A stretch of DNA of 9,037 bases, taken from positions 1 to 9,037 of the forward strand of contig JAEDOJ010000045.1 in the NCBI GenBank assembly GCA_016302015.1, in the 5' to 3' direction. The stretch comes from Oscillospiraceae bacterium. GTDB taxonomy: Bacteria > Bacillota_A > Clostridia > Oscillospirales > Oscillospiraceae. The position numbers were made by a program, and so were the translations under genes. Positions within the stretch are counted from its first letter, which is position 1; each line of letters begins with the position of its first letter. Positions 1-6,458 of the stretch are shown here, one piece after another. Below the pieces are notes generated by a model, which made no database searches, was not told the DNA's origin, and was given only the letters and a program-made list of their open reading frames with translations.

Positions 1-28
1 GTGCTAACGGAGATTTCCAGTCTGTCGG

Positions 29-1381
29 TTACTTTTTCCCACCTAAGCAGACAACTGTCTCCACATGGGAGCATCGGGGGAACATATCCACCGCTTCGGC
101 GTGGGTCAGGGCGTAGCCCCGTTCTCCCAGAATCTTCACGTCCCTTGCCAGCGTGGCCGGATCACAGGAGACGTACACCACCCGGTCAGGGGACATTTTT
201 ACAATGGCGTCGATCACATCGGCGCTCAGACCCTTTCTGGGCGGGTCTACCACGATCACATCCGGCTTGGTTCCCTCTTCCCACAGCTTCTGCGCCGCCT
301 GTCCCGCATCCGCACAGAAAAATCTTGCATTTTCAATGCCGTTTCTCCGGGCGTTCTCTTTTGCGTCCTCAATGGCTGCGTCCACCACCTCCACTCCGAT
401 GACGGTTTTCGCCTTTCCCGCCAGGCAGAGGGTGATAGTTCCCGCGCCGCAGTAGAGATCCAACACCGTTTCCGTCCCGTGAAGGTCCGCCGCCTTCAAC
501 GCCTTTCCGTAGAGCAGCTCCGCCTGATCCCGGTTGACCTGATAGAAGGATCGGGGAGAAATCTGGAATTTCAAGCCACAAAGGGTATCTTCAATGGCGT
601 CGCTGCCCCACAAAATCCGGGTTTCCTCTCCCAGCACCCGATTTCCTTTCGCCGTATTCACATTCAGCGCCACGGATTTCAGTCCCGGGATTTTTTCTCT
701 CAAAAGGTCTGTCAATTCCCGTTCTCTGGGCAATTTTTTCCCATTCACCACAAGGCAGACCAGTACCTCTCCGCTGGCAGCCCCGTAACGGACAAAAATA
801 TGCCGCAGCAGGCCTGTATGACTTTTCTCCTCATATACAGGGATCCGATAGGTATTCACCCACTCCATCACCGTTTTCTTTGCAAGGTCTGCCACCTCCG
901 GCTGGATCAGACAGCGGTCAATGGGTACGATTTTATGAGTTCCCTTCTGGTAGAAGCCTGCCTCCGGATGCTTTTTTCCCGAACCCACAGGATACTGCGC
1001 CTTGTTTCGGTAGCCAATACAGGTTTTTCCGCCGGTGATGGGCAGTTCCGTCAGGTTTTGACCGCCCAGACGGTTCAGAGCGTCCATAACCCGCTGTGCC
1101 TTGATGGCGCACTCCGTCTCATAGTCCATGTGCCAAAAATCACAGCCGCCGCACTGCTTTGCGTAGGGGCACAGACGGTTCACCCGATGGGGCGACCGCT
1201 CCAAAAGCTTCTCAATCTTTCCATAAGCGGCGGTTTTCCCCACATGGGTGATTCGGATTTCATACTGCTCCTCCGGCACTGCGTTTGCCACAAAAACCGC
1301 ACAGCCCTCCACCCGGCACACGCCAAGCCCTTCGCTGGTAAAGCCGGTTACTTTTGCTTTGTAAATATCATTCACTTTCAT
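29..1381 (-). CDS. rlmD: 23S rRNA (uracil-C5)-methyltransferase, RlmD/RlmCD (RumA) family
   Basis: A 450-residue protein of the TrmA/RumA family, which uses S-adenosylmethionine to make 5-methyluridine in 23S rRNA (U1939, and in Gram-positive RlmCD also U747). Visible parts: an N-terminal TRAM RNA-binding domain (about residues 1-60); [4Fe-4S] cysteines C71, C77 and C80 with a fourth at C157; SAM-binding motif VLDLYCGAGT at 306-315; VDPPRKG at 378-384; and the catalytic nucleophile C406 in YVSCDPATLARD. The length is normal for the family. I start it at the ATG at 1381, preceded by AGAGGAA at 1388-1394. An in-frame ATG at 1450 lacks a ribosome binding site and would translate through the parS palindrome (giving NVSRET). 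The gene is divergent from the radical SAM gene. Its 5' leader probably contains parS. The family call is firm; which uridine or uridines it modifies cannot be read from sequence. Confidence 0.95.
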   Translation of the reverse strand: MKVNDIYKAKVTGFTSEGLGVCRVEGCAVFVANAVPEEQYEIRITHVGKTAAYGKIEKLLERSPHRVNRLCPYAKQCGGCDFWHMDYETECAIKAQRVMDALNRLGGQNLTELPITGGKTCIGYRNKAQYPVGSGKKHPEAGFYQKGTHKIVPIDRCLIQPEVADLAKKTVMEWVNTYRIPVYEEKSHTGLLRHIFVRYGAASGEVLVCLVVNGKKLPRERELTDLLREKIPGLKSVALNVNTAKGNRVLGEETRILWGSDAIEDTLCGLKFQISPRSFYQVNRDQAELLYGKALKAADLHGTETVLDLYCGAGTITLCLAGKAKTVIGVEVVDAAIEDAKENARRNGIENARFFCADAGQAAQKLWEEGTKPDVIVVDPPRKGLSADVIDAIVKMSPDRVVYVSCDPATLARDVKILGERGYALTHAEAVDMFPRCSHVETVVCLGGKK

Positions 1382-1393
1382 AAAAAATTCCTC

Positions 1394-1409
1394 TGTTTCA
1401 CGTGAAACA
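1394..1409. promoter_or_regulatory. parS site 1 (ParB/Spo0J binding palindrome)
   Basis: TGTTTCACGTGAAACA is a perfect 16-bp palindrome and matches the Bacillus/Clostridia chromosomal parS consensus exactly. It is the loading site for the ParB protein encoded at 3227-4108. It abuts the rlmD Shine-Dalgarno sequence and overlaps the presumed -35 of the divergent radical SAM gene. Bound ParB could therefore affect both genes; that effect is inference. Confidence 0.95.
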
Positions 1410-1430
1410 TTTTCAAAGTTGTGATATAAT
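1402..1430 (+). promoter_or_regulatory. Predicted extended -10 sigma-A promoter for the radical SAM gene
   Basis: There is a perfect TATAAT at 1425-1430 with an upstream TG (TGATATAAT, extended -10). A weak -35, GTGAAA, sits at 1402-1407 with a 17-bp spacer. The -35 lies inside parS site 1, and the -10 lies inside an inverted repeat. The expected transcript starts near 1437, about 38 bases before the ATG at 1475. Confidence 0.6.
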
Positions 1431-1440
1431 CTTATCACAA
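1419..1440. repeat. Perfect inverted repeat TTGTGATA-N6-TATCACAA over the divergent promoter
   Basis: Two perfect 8-base arms (1419-1426 and 1433-1440) are separated by 6 bases and centred on the overlapping -10 elements of the two divergent promoters. It could be an operator, or simply the symmetry of a bidirectional promoter. It resembles Rex (TTGTGA-N6-TCACAA) and CRP sites, but its half-sites are 4 bp further apart, so I do not assign a regulator. Confidence 0.6.
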
Positions 1441-1457
1441 ATCCATCCATTCGTAAA
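1429..1457 (-). promoter_or_regulatory. Predicted extended -10 promoter for rlmD
   Basis: On the minus strand, TAAGAT (complement of 1429-1434) is preceded by TGA, giving an extended -10. TTTACG (complement of 1452-1457) lies 17 bp upstream as a partial -35. The -10 overlaps the plus-strand TATAAT by two bases. The predicted start near 1422 puts parS site 1 within the rlmD 5' leader. Confidence 0.5.
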
Positions 1458-1474
1458 TATCAAAAGGTGATTTT

Positions 1475-2353
1475 ATGCTGACCTATGAAAATTGTACCCT
1501 CTGTCCACGAAGCTGTGGGGTCAACCGCAAGCTGGGACAGAAAGGCTTCTGCAAAATGCCCGGTTCTCTCCTGGGGGCAAGGGCGATGCTTCACTACGGA
1601 GAGGAGCCGCCCATTTCCGGCAGCTTCGGCACCGGCGCAATATTTTTCAGCGGCTGTACATTGAACTGCGTGTACTGCCAGAACCGAGACATCTCCAAGG
1701 CTGGCAAGGGCATGCCTTTGACAACCCAACGGCTGAGAGAAATTTTGGAGGAGCTGGTGGAACAGGGCGCCCAATCCATTGATTTGGTCACGCCTACTCA
1801 TTTTTTGCCGGATATTCTGCCGGCGCTGTCTCCAAAACTTCCGGTTCCCGTGGTGTATAACTGCGGCGGCTATGAAAGCGTGGATACTCTCCGGGAGTTG
1901 GAAGGTCTGATCGACGTATATCTCCCGGATTTCAAATATTCCGACAATCAGTTGGCGAAGAGGCTGTCCCACGCCCCGGATTATTTTGAGACCGCCGCCG
2001 CCGCGATACAGGAAATGTACCGCCAGACCGGCGGCATTCAGATGGAAGGAGACCTCCTCAAGCGGGGCGTTTTGATACGGCATTTGGTTTTACCCGGATT
2101 TTTGTCCAACACGCTGGGTGTCATTGACTGGGTTTCAGAGTCCTTCCCCAAAAAAGATGTCCTGTTTTCCCTTATGAGCCAATACGTTCCCATGGGAGAG
2201 GTTGCGCCGCCCCTTGACCGGAAGCTGACAGCGGAGGAATATGACGGCGCCGTTTCCTGGATGGAATTGTGCGGACTGGATCAGGGCTATGTTCAGGATT
2301 TTTCCGCCGCTACCACGGAATATCTGCCCCAGTTTAATTTTGAAGGGCTGTAA
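1475..2353 (+). CDS. PflX-like radical SAM protein (COG1313 type)
   Basis: A 292-residue radical SAM protein. The cluster motif CxxxCxxC is clear in GCTLNCVYCQN (C61, C65, C68). It follows an N-terminal cysteine-rich segment (C7, C10, C14, C26) typical of the PflX group, which is related to pyruvate formate-lyase activating enzymes but of unestablished function. The family splits S-adenosylmethionine reductively to make a 5'-deoxyadenosyl radical. The substrate here is unknown: no glycyl radical enzyme or other obvious partner is adjacent. The start is supported by AAAAGGTGA ending 4 bases before the ATG. It is the only gene between the two parS sites and is separated from parA by a new promoter, so it is probably monocistronic. 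The family is secure; activase activity is only a possibility. Confidence 0.88.
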   Translation: MLTYENCTLCPRSCGVNRKLGQKGFCKMPGSLLGARAMLHYGEEPPISGSFGTGAIFFSGCTLNCVYCQNRDISKAGKGMPLTTQRLREILEELVEQGAQSIDLVTPTHFLPDILPALSPKLPVPVVYNCGGYESVDTLRELEGLIDVYLPDFKYSDNQLAKRLSHAPDYFETAAAAIQEMYRQTGGIQMEGDLLKRGVLIRHLVLPGFLSNTLGVIDWVSESFPKKDVLFSLMSQYVPMGEVAPPLDRKLTAEEYDGAVSWMELCGLDQGYVQDFSAATTEYLPQFNFEGL

Positions 2354-2375
2354 CTATTATAATGTATAAAAACAT

Positions 2376-2391
2376 TGTTTCACGTGAAACA
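2376..2391. promoter_or_regulatory. parS site 2 upstream of parA
   Basis: An identical perfect palindrome, TGTTTCACGTGAAACA, 982 bp from site 1. It shares ATTT on its right flank with site 1. It ends 15 bases before the -35 of the parAB promoter, so ParB nucleation here could tie operon expression to ParB level. Autoregulation is inferred. Confidence 0.95.
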
Positions 2392-2406
2392 TTTAAATCT
2401 TCACAG

Positions 2407-2435
2407 TTGAAAAATCCGCTCATCTGTGTTATCAT
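2407..2435 (+). promoter_or_regulatory. Sigma-A promoter of the parA-parB-serS-mscL operon
   Basis: TTGAAA (2407-2412), a 17-bp spacer and TATCAT (2430-2435) preceded by TGT form a good extended -10 promoter. The predicted start is near 2442, giving a leader of about 27 bases before the parA ATG. This is one reason for rejecting the earlier ATG at 2436. Confidence 0.75.
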
Positions 2436-2468
2436 GTGGGGGTAAGAAATTTCGGGAGGAAACAGCCA

Positions 2469-3224
2469 ATGGCACGAATCATTGCGGTGGTCAATCAGAA
2501 GGGCGGCGTGGGAAAAACCACCACCGCTGTCAATTTAACCGCCGCTTTACACGCAAAGGGTTCCCGGGTTCTCCTCTGCGACTTCGATCCCCAGGCAAAC
2601 GCAACCTCCGGTCTGGGCGTGGACAAGCGCAACGTTACCTACGGCGTTTACGATATGCTCATCGGCAGGGCAGACCCGGCAAAATGCATTGCCAAAACCG
2701 ATTTTGGTGATGTTCTCCCCTCCTCCGCCGGCTTGGCCGGCGCTTCCGTGGAGCTGATCGACCTGGAGGATCGGGAATATCGTCTGAAAACCCATCTGGA
2801 CAAGCTGGCCCCCCTCTACGACTACATACTCATCGACTGCCCGCCTTCTCTGGAGCTTTTAACCCTGAATGCCCTCTGTGCCGCAGACAGCATTCTGATT
2901 CCCGTACAATGCGAGTATTACGCTCTGGAGGGTCTGTCAGACCTGATGAGCACCATGCGTGCCATCAAACGGCGGCTCAATCCCAGACTGGAGATCTTCG
3001 GCGTGTTGCTTACCATGTACGACGGCCGAACCAATTTCTCCAACCAGGTTGCTCAGGAGGTTCGCAGGCACTTCCCCGGAAAGGTCTTTGCCTCGGTGAT
3101 TCCCAGAAACGTCCGTCTGGCAGAGGCTCCCAGCCACGGTCTGCCGGTGATTGCCTATGACAGATCCTCCCGGGGTGCGGAAGCCTATCTGGCAGTTGCG
3201 GAGGAATTCCGCAGAAAGGGGTAA
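2469..3224 (+). CDS. parA: ParA/Soj chromosome-partitioning ATPase
   Basis: A 251-residue ParA/MinD-superfamily ATPase, the same size as Bacillus Soj. The deviant Walker A motif KGGVGKTT is at residues 11-18. The switch region DFDPQANATSGLG begins near 38, and Walker B LIDCPPSL is at 121-128. ATP drives a sandwich dimer that binds DNA nonspecifically; ParB stimulates hydrolysis. In Bacillus, Soj also acts on DnaA. The chosen start has GGGAGG at 2454-2459, 9 bases upstream. A longer reading from 2436 would add 11 residues but begins at the promoter -10 and lacks a ribosome binding site. It is the first gene of the operon, and parB starts two bases after its stop codon, which fits translational coupling and balanced production. 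Confidence 0.97.
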   Translation: MARIIAVVNQKGGVGKTTTAVNLTAALHAKGSRVLLCDFDPQANATSGLGVDKRNVTYGVYDMLIGRADPAKCIAKTDFGDVLPSSAGLAGASVELIDLEDREYRLKTHLDKLAPLYDYILIDCPPSLELLTLNALCAADSILIPVQCEYYALEGLSDLMSTMRAIKRRLNPRLEIFGVLLTMYDGRTNFSNQVAQEVRRHFPGKVFASVIPRNVRLAEAPSHGLPVIAYDRSSRGAEAYLAVAEEFRRKG

Positions 3225-3226
3225 GA

Positions 3227-4108
3227 ATGGCACAAAAGCAAAAAGGTCTCGGTCGAGGCCTGGGGGCGCTGATCGGAGATTTCTCCCCCCAGGATACGCC
3301 CCAGACCGTTACGAAATTACCGCTTCAGAAGGTGGAGCCAAATCCCAAGCAGCCCCGCCGCTTCTTTGATGAAGAAGAGCTGCAGGCGCTGGCGGATTCC
3401 ATCGCGGAGCACGGCATCGTTCAGCCCCTGGCTGTTCGGGATACCGGCAACGGGTTTTACCAGATTATTGCCGGAGAACGGCGATGGCGAGCCGCCCGGC
3501 TTGCAGGTCTGGAGGAAGTTCCGGTGGTGGTGCTGGAGGCGGACGACAAAACCGTCATGGAGCTGGCGCTGATTGAAAATTTACAGCGTCAGGATCTGAA
3601 TCCCATGGAAGAGGCTGAGGGTTATCAGACCCTCATTGAAGAATACGGTCTGACCCAGGAGCAGGCCGCCGACCGGGTGGGAAAATCCCGTCCCGCCATC
3701 GCAAACGCCCTCAGACTGCTGGCACTGCCGGAGGAAGTCAGAAGCATGGTCATTCAGGGAAGCCTGTCCGCAGGTCACGCCAGAGCGGTGCTTTCCCTTC
3801 CCACGCAGCGGCTTCAGATGGCCGCCGCCCAGAAAATCATCGCTTTACGCCTGTCCGTCCGTCAGGCGGAGGCCATGTGCAAGCGCATGGCTGTGGAAGA
3901 ACCGAAAAAACCGGAAAAGCAGCCCCTGACGGTGGATTATGTGGGCGAGTGTGAGAAAGCTCTGACCAGGCAGCTTGGTCGCAAGGTAAAAATCGTCAAC
4001 GGCAAACGCAAGGGACGTTTTGAACTGGAATATTACGGAGAGGACGACCTGCAGTGTTTGTATGAAGCCCTGCTGGCAGTTCGCTATACGGAGGGCAAAA
4101 ATGTCTGA
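3227..4108 (+). CDS. parB: ParB/Spo0J parS-binding CTPase
   Basis: A 293-residue chromosomal ParB. The N-terminal ParA-contact motif KGLGRGLGALI is at 6-16. A PNPKQPRRFF box follows near 39-47, and the CTP-binding motif GERRWRAA is at 83-90. ENLQRQDLNPMEEA (117-130) and the helix-turn-helix that reads parS (about 143-165) come next. The C-terminal dimerisation domain runs from about 235 to 290, after a proline/lysine-rich linker. In the known mechanism, ParB loads at parS, closes as a CTP clamp, spreads along DNA and recruits SMC. Its sites are present at 1394 and 2376. AAAGGGG at 3215-3221, at the end of parA, serves as its ribosome binding site. The last 8 bases overlap the next gene. Confidence 0.97.
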   Translation: MAQKQKGLGRGLGALIGDFSPQDTPQTVTKLPLQKVEPNPKQPRRFFDEEELQALADSIAEHGIVQPLAVRDTGNGFYQIIAGERRWRAARLAGLEEVPVVVLEADDKTVMELALIENLQRQDLNPMEEAEGYQTLIEEYGLTQEQAADRVGKSRPAIANALRLLALPEEVRSMVIQGSLSAGHARAVLSLPTQRLQMAAAQKIIALRLSVRQAEAMCKRMAVEEPKKPEKQPLTVDYVGECEKALTRQLGRKVKIVNGKRKGRFELEYYGEDDLQCLYEALLAVRYTEGKNV

Positions 4109-4517
4109 AAACAATATCAAACAGCCGGAGGAGGTCATCGCTCCCAAGAAAAGAAAGGCTCTGGTTGAATATTTAGGCATTCTTTTTGCGGTGGCCTTTC
4201 TTCTGGTTGCGGTTTCCCTGCTGGTAAAGGTCAACTCCATGCAGGAGGATCTGGATGCGGCCACCAGCGGCGCACGGGAAAACATTGCCGCTATGGAAGG
4301 TCAGTTGGAAAGCGTCTGTCAGGAAAATCAGGAGCTGGAAAAAGCGCTGGAGCGAAGCGAAAAGGCAGGAGAGCTTCTGGCGCTGGCGCAGGACGCCTAT
4401 TACCGGAAGGACTCTGTGACCTTCCACGGCTGTATGGCGGAGCTGGAAGGCTATGCGGATATTCTCCCCGGAGCAGCCGCGGAATTATACGCCGATTTGG
4501 CGGAACATCTTCAATAA
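4101..4517 (+). CDS. Small membrane-anchored coiled-coil protein of unknown function
   Basis: I do not recognise a named family. The 138-residue protein has a short charged N-terminus with KKRK at 16-19, one hydrophobic span at about 22-43, then a heptad-like helix at about 46-90 (MQEDLDAATSG..., QENQELEKALERSEK). A second helical region (about 90-138, LALAQDAYYRKD...) has a tetratricopeptide-like look. By the positive-inside rule the N-terminus should be cytoplasmic and the coiled coil outside. The ATG at 4101 has GGAGGG at 4090-4095. It overlaps the end of parB by 8 bases, a sign of translational coupling. An in-frame ATG at 4020 would run far into parB and is rejected. In many clostridia a DUF4446 gene follows parB; this protein sits in that place but does not look like DUF4446. 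A role in segregation or envelope function is only suggested by context. Confidence 0.8.
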   Translation: MSENNIKQPEEVIAPKKRKALVEYLGILFAVAFLLVAVSLLVKVNSMQEDLDAATSGARENIAAMEGQLESVCQENQELEKALERSEKAGELLALAQDAYYRKDSVTFHGCMAELEGYADILPGAAAELYADLAEHLQ

Positions 4518-4532
4518 GGTGAGGTAAGAAAA

Positions 4533-5819
4533 ATGATTGATATAAAACGGATCAAGGATGACCCTCAGGGGGTAAAGGCCGGCCTGAGAGCAAAGGAAGT
4601 GGACTGCGACGAGCAGGTTGACCGGATTTTGGAGCTGGACAGCCAGCGCCGCGCTCTGATTCTGGAAACGGAAACCAGCAAGGCAGAGCAAAACAAGGTC
4701 TCCAAGGAAATTCCCATGCGGAAAAAGGCCGGGGAGGACGTGGCTCCCATTTTCAAGCGCATGGGGGAATTGAAGGCGAAAATTGCCGAAAATGACAGGA
4801 AACTCACGGATGTTGAGGCAGAATATCGGACTTTGATGCTCTCCCTGCCCAATCTCCCCGACCCGGATCTGAAGCCCGGCGGCAAGGAGAACAACGAGCC
4901 TCTGCGCTACTTCGGCGAGCCGCACAGGTTTGATTTTGAGCCGAAGCACCATGTGGACCTCTGCACCGATCTGGGACTGATCGACTATGAGCGGGGCGCC
5001 AAGATCGCAGGCTCCGGCTTCTGGATTTATCGGGGCATGGGCGCCCGTCTGGAATGGGCGCTGCTGAACTACTTCATGGACTGCCATCTCCGGGACGGCT
5101 ATGAAATGGTCATCCTGCCCCATATGCTGGAGTACCAGTGCGGCGAAACCGCGGGCCAGTTCCCCAAGTTTGCCGACGAGGTATATAAGATCGAAAATCC
5201 CACCGACGACCGGATGCACTTCATGCTCCCCACTGCGGAGACGGCTTTGGCCTCCCTCCATCGCAATGAGATTCTCACCGAGGCGGATCTCCCCCACAAG
5301 CTCTTTGCCTATACCCCCTGCTTCCGCAGAGAGGCCGGTTCCCACCGGGCAGACGAGCGGGGTATGGTTCGGGGCCATCAGTTCAATAAGATTGAAATGT
5401 TCCAGTATACCCTGCCCGAAAAATCTGACGAGGCCTTTGAAGAGCTGGTTCACAAGGCAGAGGAGCTGGTGAAGGGTCTGGGCTTCCACTTCCGCACGGT
5501 CAAGCTGGCGGCTGGGGACTGTTCCGCTTCCATGGCAAGAACCTACGACATCGAAATTCAGATTCCCTCCATGAACGGCTACAAGGAGGTTTCCTCCGTT
5601 TCCAACGCCAGAGATTATCAGGCCCGCCGGGGCAATATCCGCTTCCGTCGGGAAGCCACCGGCAAAACGGAGTTCGTTCATACCCTCAACGGCTCCGGCC
5701 TTGCCACCTCCCGGATTTTCCCCGCAATGGTGGAACAGAATCAGCGTGCTGACGGCTCCATCGTGGTTCCCGAGGTTCTGCGGAAGTATCTGGGCGGCCT
5801 GGAAGTCATTGAAAAATAA
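4533..5819 (+). CDS. serS: Seryl-tRNA synthetase (divergent motif variant)
   Basis: A 428-residue class II synthetase that charges tRNA-Ser, and tRNA-Sec where present. It has an N-terminal start typical of SerRS (MIDIKRIKDDPQ), a long tRNA-binding coiled-coil arm (about 30-105) and a catalytic domain with TAE at 234-236. Motif 2 has FRREAGS (R265, E267), followed by HQFNKIE (E288). E352 lies in EVSSVSN, and motif 3 is NGSGLATSR (N386, R394). The expected ATP- and serine-contacting residues are therefore present. Several usually constant stretches differ: GTGQLPKF is ETAGQFPKF, AGRDTRG is HRADERG, TGDMGFSAAKTYD is AGDCSASMARTYD, and GLAxGR is GLATSR. The start has AGGTGAGG just upstream. It is the fourth gene of the par operon. 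A variant or second SerRS type is possible; the enzyme family is certain. Confidence 0.95.
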   Translation: MIDIKRIKDDPQGVKAGLRAKEVDCDEQVDRILELDSQRRALILETETSKAEQNKVSKEIPMRKKAGEDVAPIFKRMGELKAKIAENDRKLTDVEAEYRTLMLSLPNLPDPDLKPGGKENNEPLRYFGEPHRFDFEPKHHVDLCTDLGLIDYERGAKIAGSGFWIYRGMGARLEWALLNYFMDCHLRDGYEMVILPHMLEYQCGETAGQFPKFADEVYKIENPTDDRMHFMLPTAETALASLHRNEILTEADLPHKLFAYTPCFRREAGSHRADERGMVRGHQFNKIEMFQYTLPEKSDEAFEELVHKAEELVKGLGFHFRTVKLAAGDCSASMARTYDIEIQIPSMNGYKEVSSVSNARDYQARRGNIRFRREATGKTEFVHTLNGSGLATSRIFPAMVEQNQRADGSIVVPEVLRKYLGGLEVIEK

Positions 5820-5840
5820 TTTACGAAAGGAGAACCACCA

Positions 5841-6290
5841 ATGGCAAAAAAGAAGGGTTTCATCAAAGAATTCAAAGAATTCGCTCTGAAGGGTAACATG
5901 TTCGACATGGCTACCGGCGTGATCATCGGCGCTGTCTTCAAGGATCTGGTCACTTCCTTCACGGACAACATCATCATGCCCATCGTCTCCATCTTCACCG
6001 GCACCATCGACTTCAGCTCCTGGAAAATCGCCCTGCCCTCTCTCTTTGGAGACAAGATCAACCCGGAAACCGGTGAGGTCATCACCAACTATCTGAATTT
6101 CGGCACATTTTTGTCCTCCGTGATCAGTTTCGTGATCCTGGCCTTTGTCATCTTTATGATGGTCAAGGGGATGAATAAGCTGCGGGAATTCGCCTCGAAA
6201 AAGGAAGAAGAGAAGCCCGCCGCTCCTCCCGAGCCTTCCAACGAAGAGAAGCTGCTGACCGAAATCCGCGATCTGCTGAAGAACAAGTAA
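5841..6290 (+). CDS. mscL: Large-conductance mechanosensitive channel MscL
   Basis: A 149-residue MscL, a homopentameric plasma-membrane channel that opens under high membrane tension and releases solutes during hypoosmotic shock. The family signature is plain: an amphipathic N-terminal helix (FIKEFKEFALKGN, 7-19), the pore-lining TM1 with GVIIGAVF (26-33) and DNIIMPIVS (42-50), a short periplasmic loop, TM2 at about 88-110, and a charged C-terminal bundle ending LLTEIRDLLKNK. The size is close to typical (about 130-150). AAAGGAG lies 9 bases before the ATG. It starts 21 bases after serS, and a strong terminator follows, so it is the last gene of the par operon. Nothing suggests a specific functional link to segregation. 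Confidence 0.97.
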   Translation: MAKKKGFIKEFKEFALKGNMFDMATGVIIGAVFKDLVTSFTDNIIMPIVSIFTGTIDFSSWKIALPSLFGDKINPETGEVITNYLNFGTFLSSVISFVILAFVIFMMVKGMNKLREFASKKEEEKPAAPPEPSNEEKLLTEIRDLLKNK

Positions 6291-6304
6291 TTCCGGGATT
6301 ATTG

Positions 6305-6342
6305 CCGCAAAACGGTAACTGCAGCCGTTTTGCGGTTTTTTT
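6305..6342 (+). terminator. Rho-independent terminator of the parA-mscL operon
   Basis: A perfect 11-bp stem (CCGCAAAACGG at 6305-6315 with CCGTTTTGCGG at 6325-6335) has a 9-base loop and is followed by seven T's (6336-6342). It lies 15 bases after the mscL stop codon and separates the operon from spo0A. Confidence 0.93.
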
Positions 6343-6411
6343 GTTTAGCAAATTTTGGAAATTAAATGGAAAAAGTAGAACCCTGTCTAATTTGGTCATT
6401 TTGTATAGTTT

Positions 6412-6428
6412 TGTCGAATACTGTCGAA
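6412..6428 (+). promoter_or_regulatory. Two tandem Spo0A boxes (TGTCGAA)
   Basis: Perfect TGTCGAA heptamers lie at 6412-6418 and 6422-6428, in the same orientation and 10 bp apart start to start. That head-to-tail, one-turn spacing is how two Spo0A molecules bind known promoters such as abrB. A one-mismatch copy, TGTCTAA, is at 6384-6390. The pair ends 30 bp upstream of the spo0A -35, which suggests autoregulation. Confidence 0.85.
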
Positions 6429-6458
6429 CTATATTTGTATATTTTTTCTTAAATTTCC

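Noticed and set aside
65..1405. Long 446-residue reading frame on the plus strand
   Set aside because: It is fully antisense to rlmD, has no recognisable domain or credible ribosome binding site, and is explained by codon bias of the real gene.
1419..1440. Rex or CRP operator reading of the inverted repeat
   Set aside because: The half-sites TTGTGA and TCACAA match those families in sequence, but the spacing is 10 rather than 6 bases, so binding by either protein is not supported.
1382..1450. N-terminal extension of rlmD to an ATG at 1450
   Set aside because: It has no Shine-Dalgarno sequence, would translate the parS palindrome, and starts upstream of the predicted transcription start. The ATG at 1381 has a good AGAGGAA.
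2436..2468. N-terminal extension of parA to an ATG at 2436
   Set aside because: That ATG abuts the promoter -10 and would precede the transcript start. The ATG at 2469 has GGGAGG and gives the normal Soj N-terminus.
4485..5681. 398-residue minus-strand reading frame opposite serS
   Set aside because: serS on the other strand has all the expected motifs. The opposite frame has no domain and is a shadow.
6395..6419. Sigma-H promoter upstream of spo0A, as in Bacillus
   Set aside because: A GAAT is present within a Spo0A box, but no AGGA-type -35 lies at the required distance.
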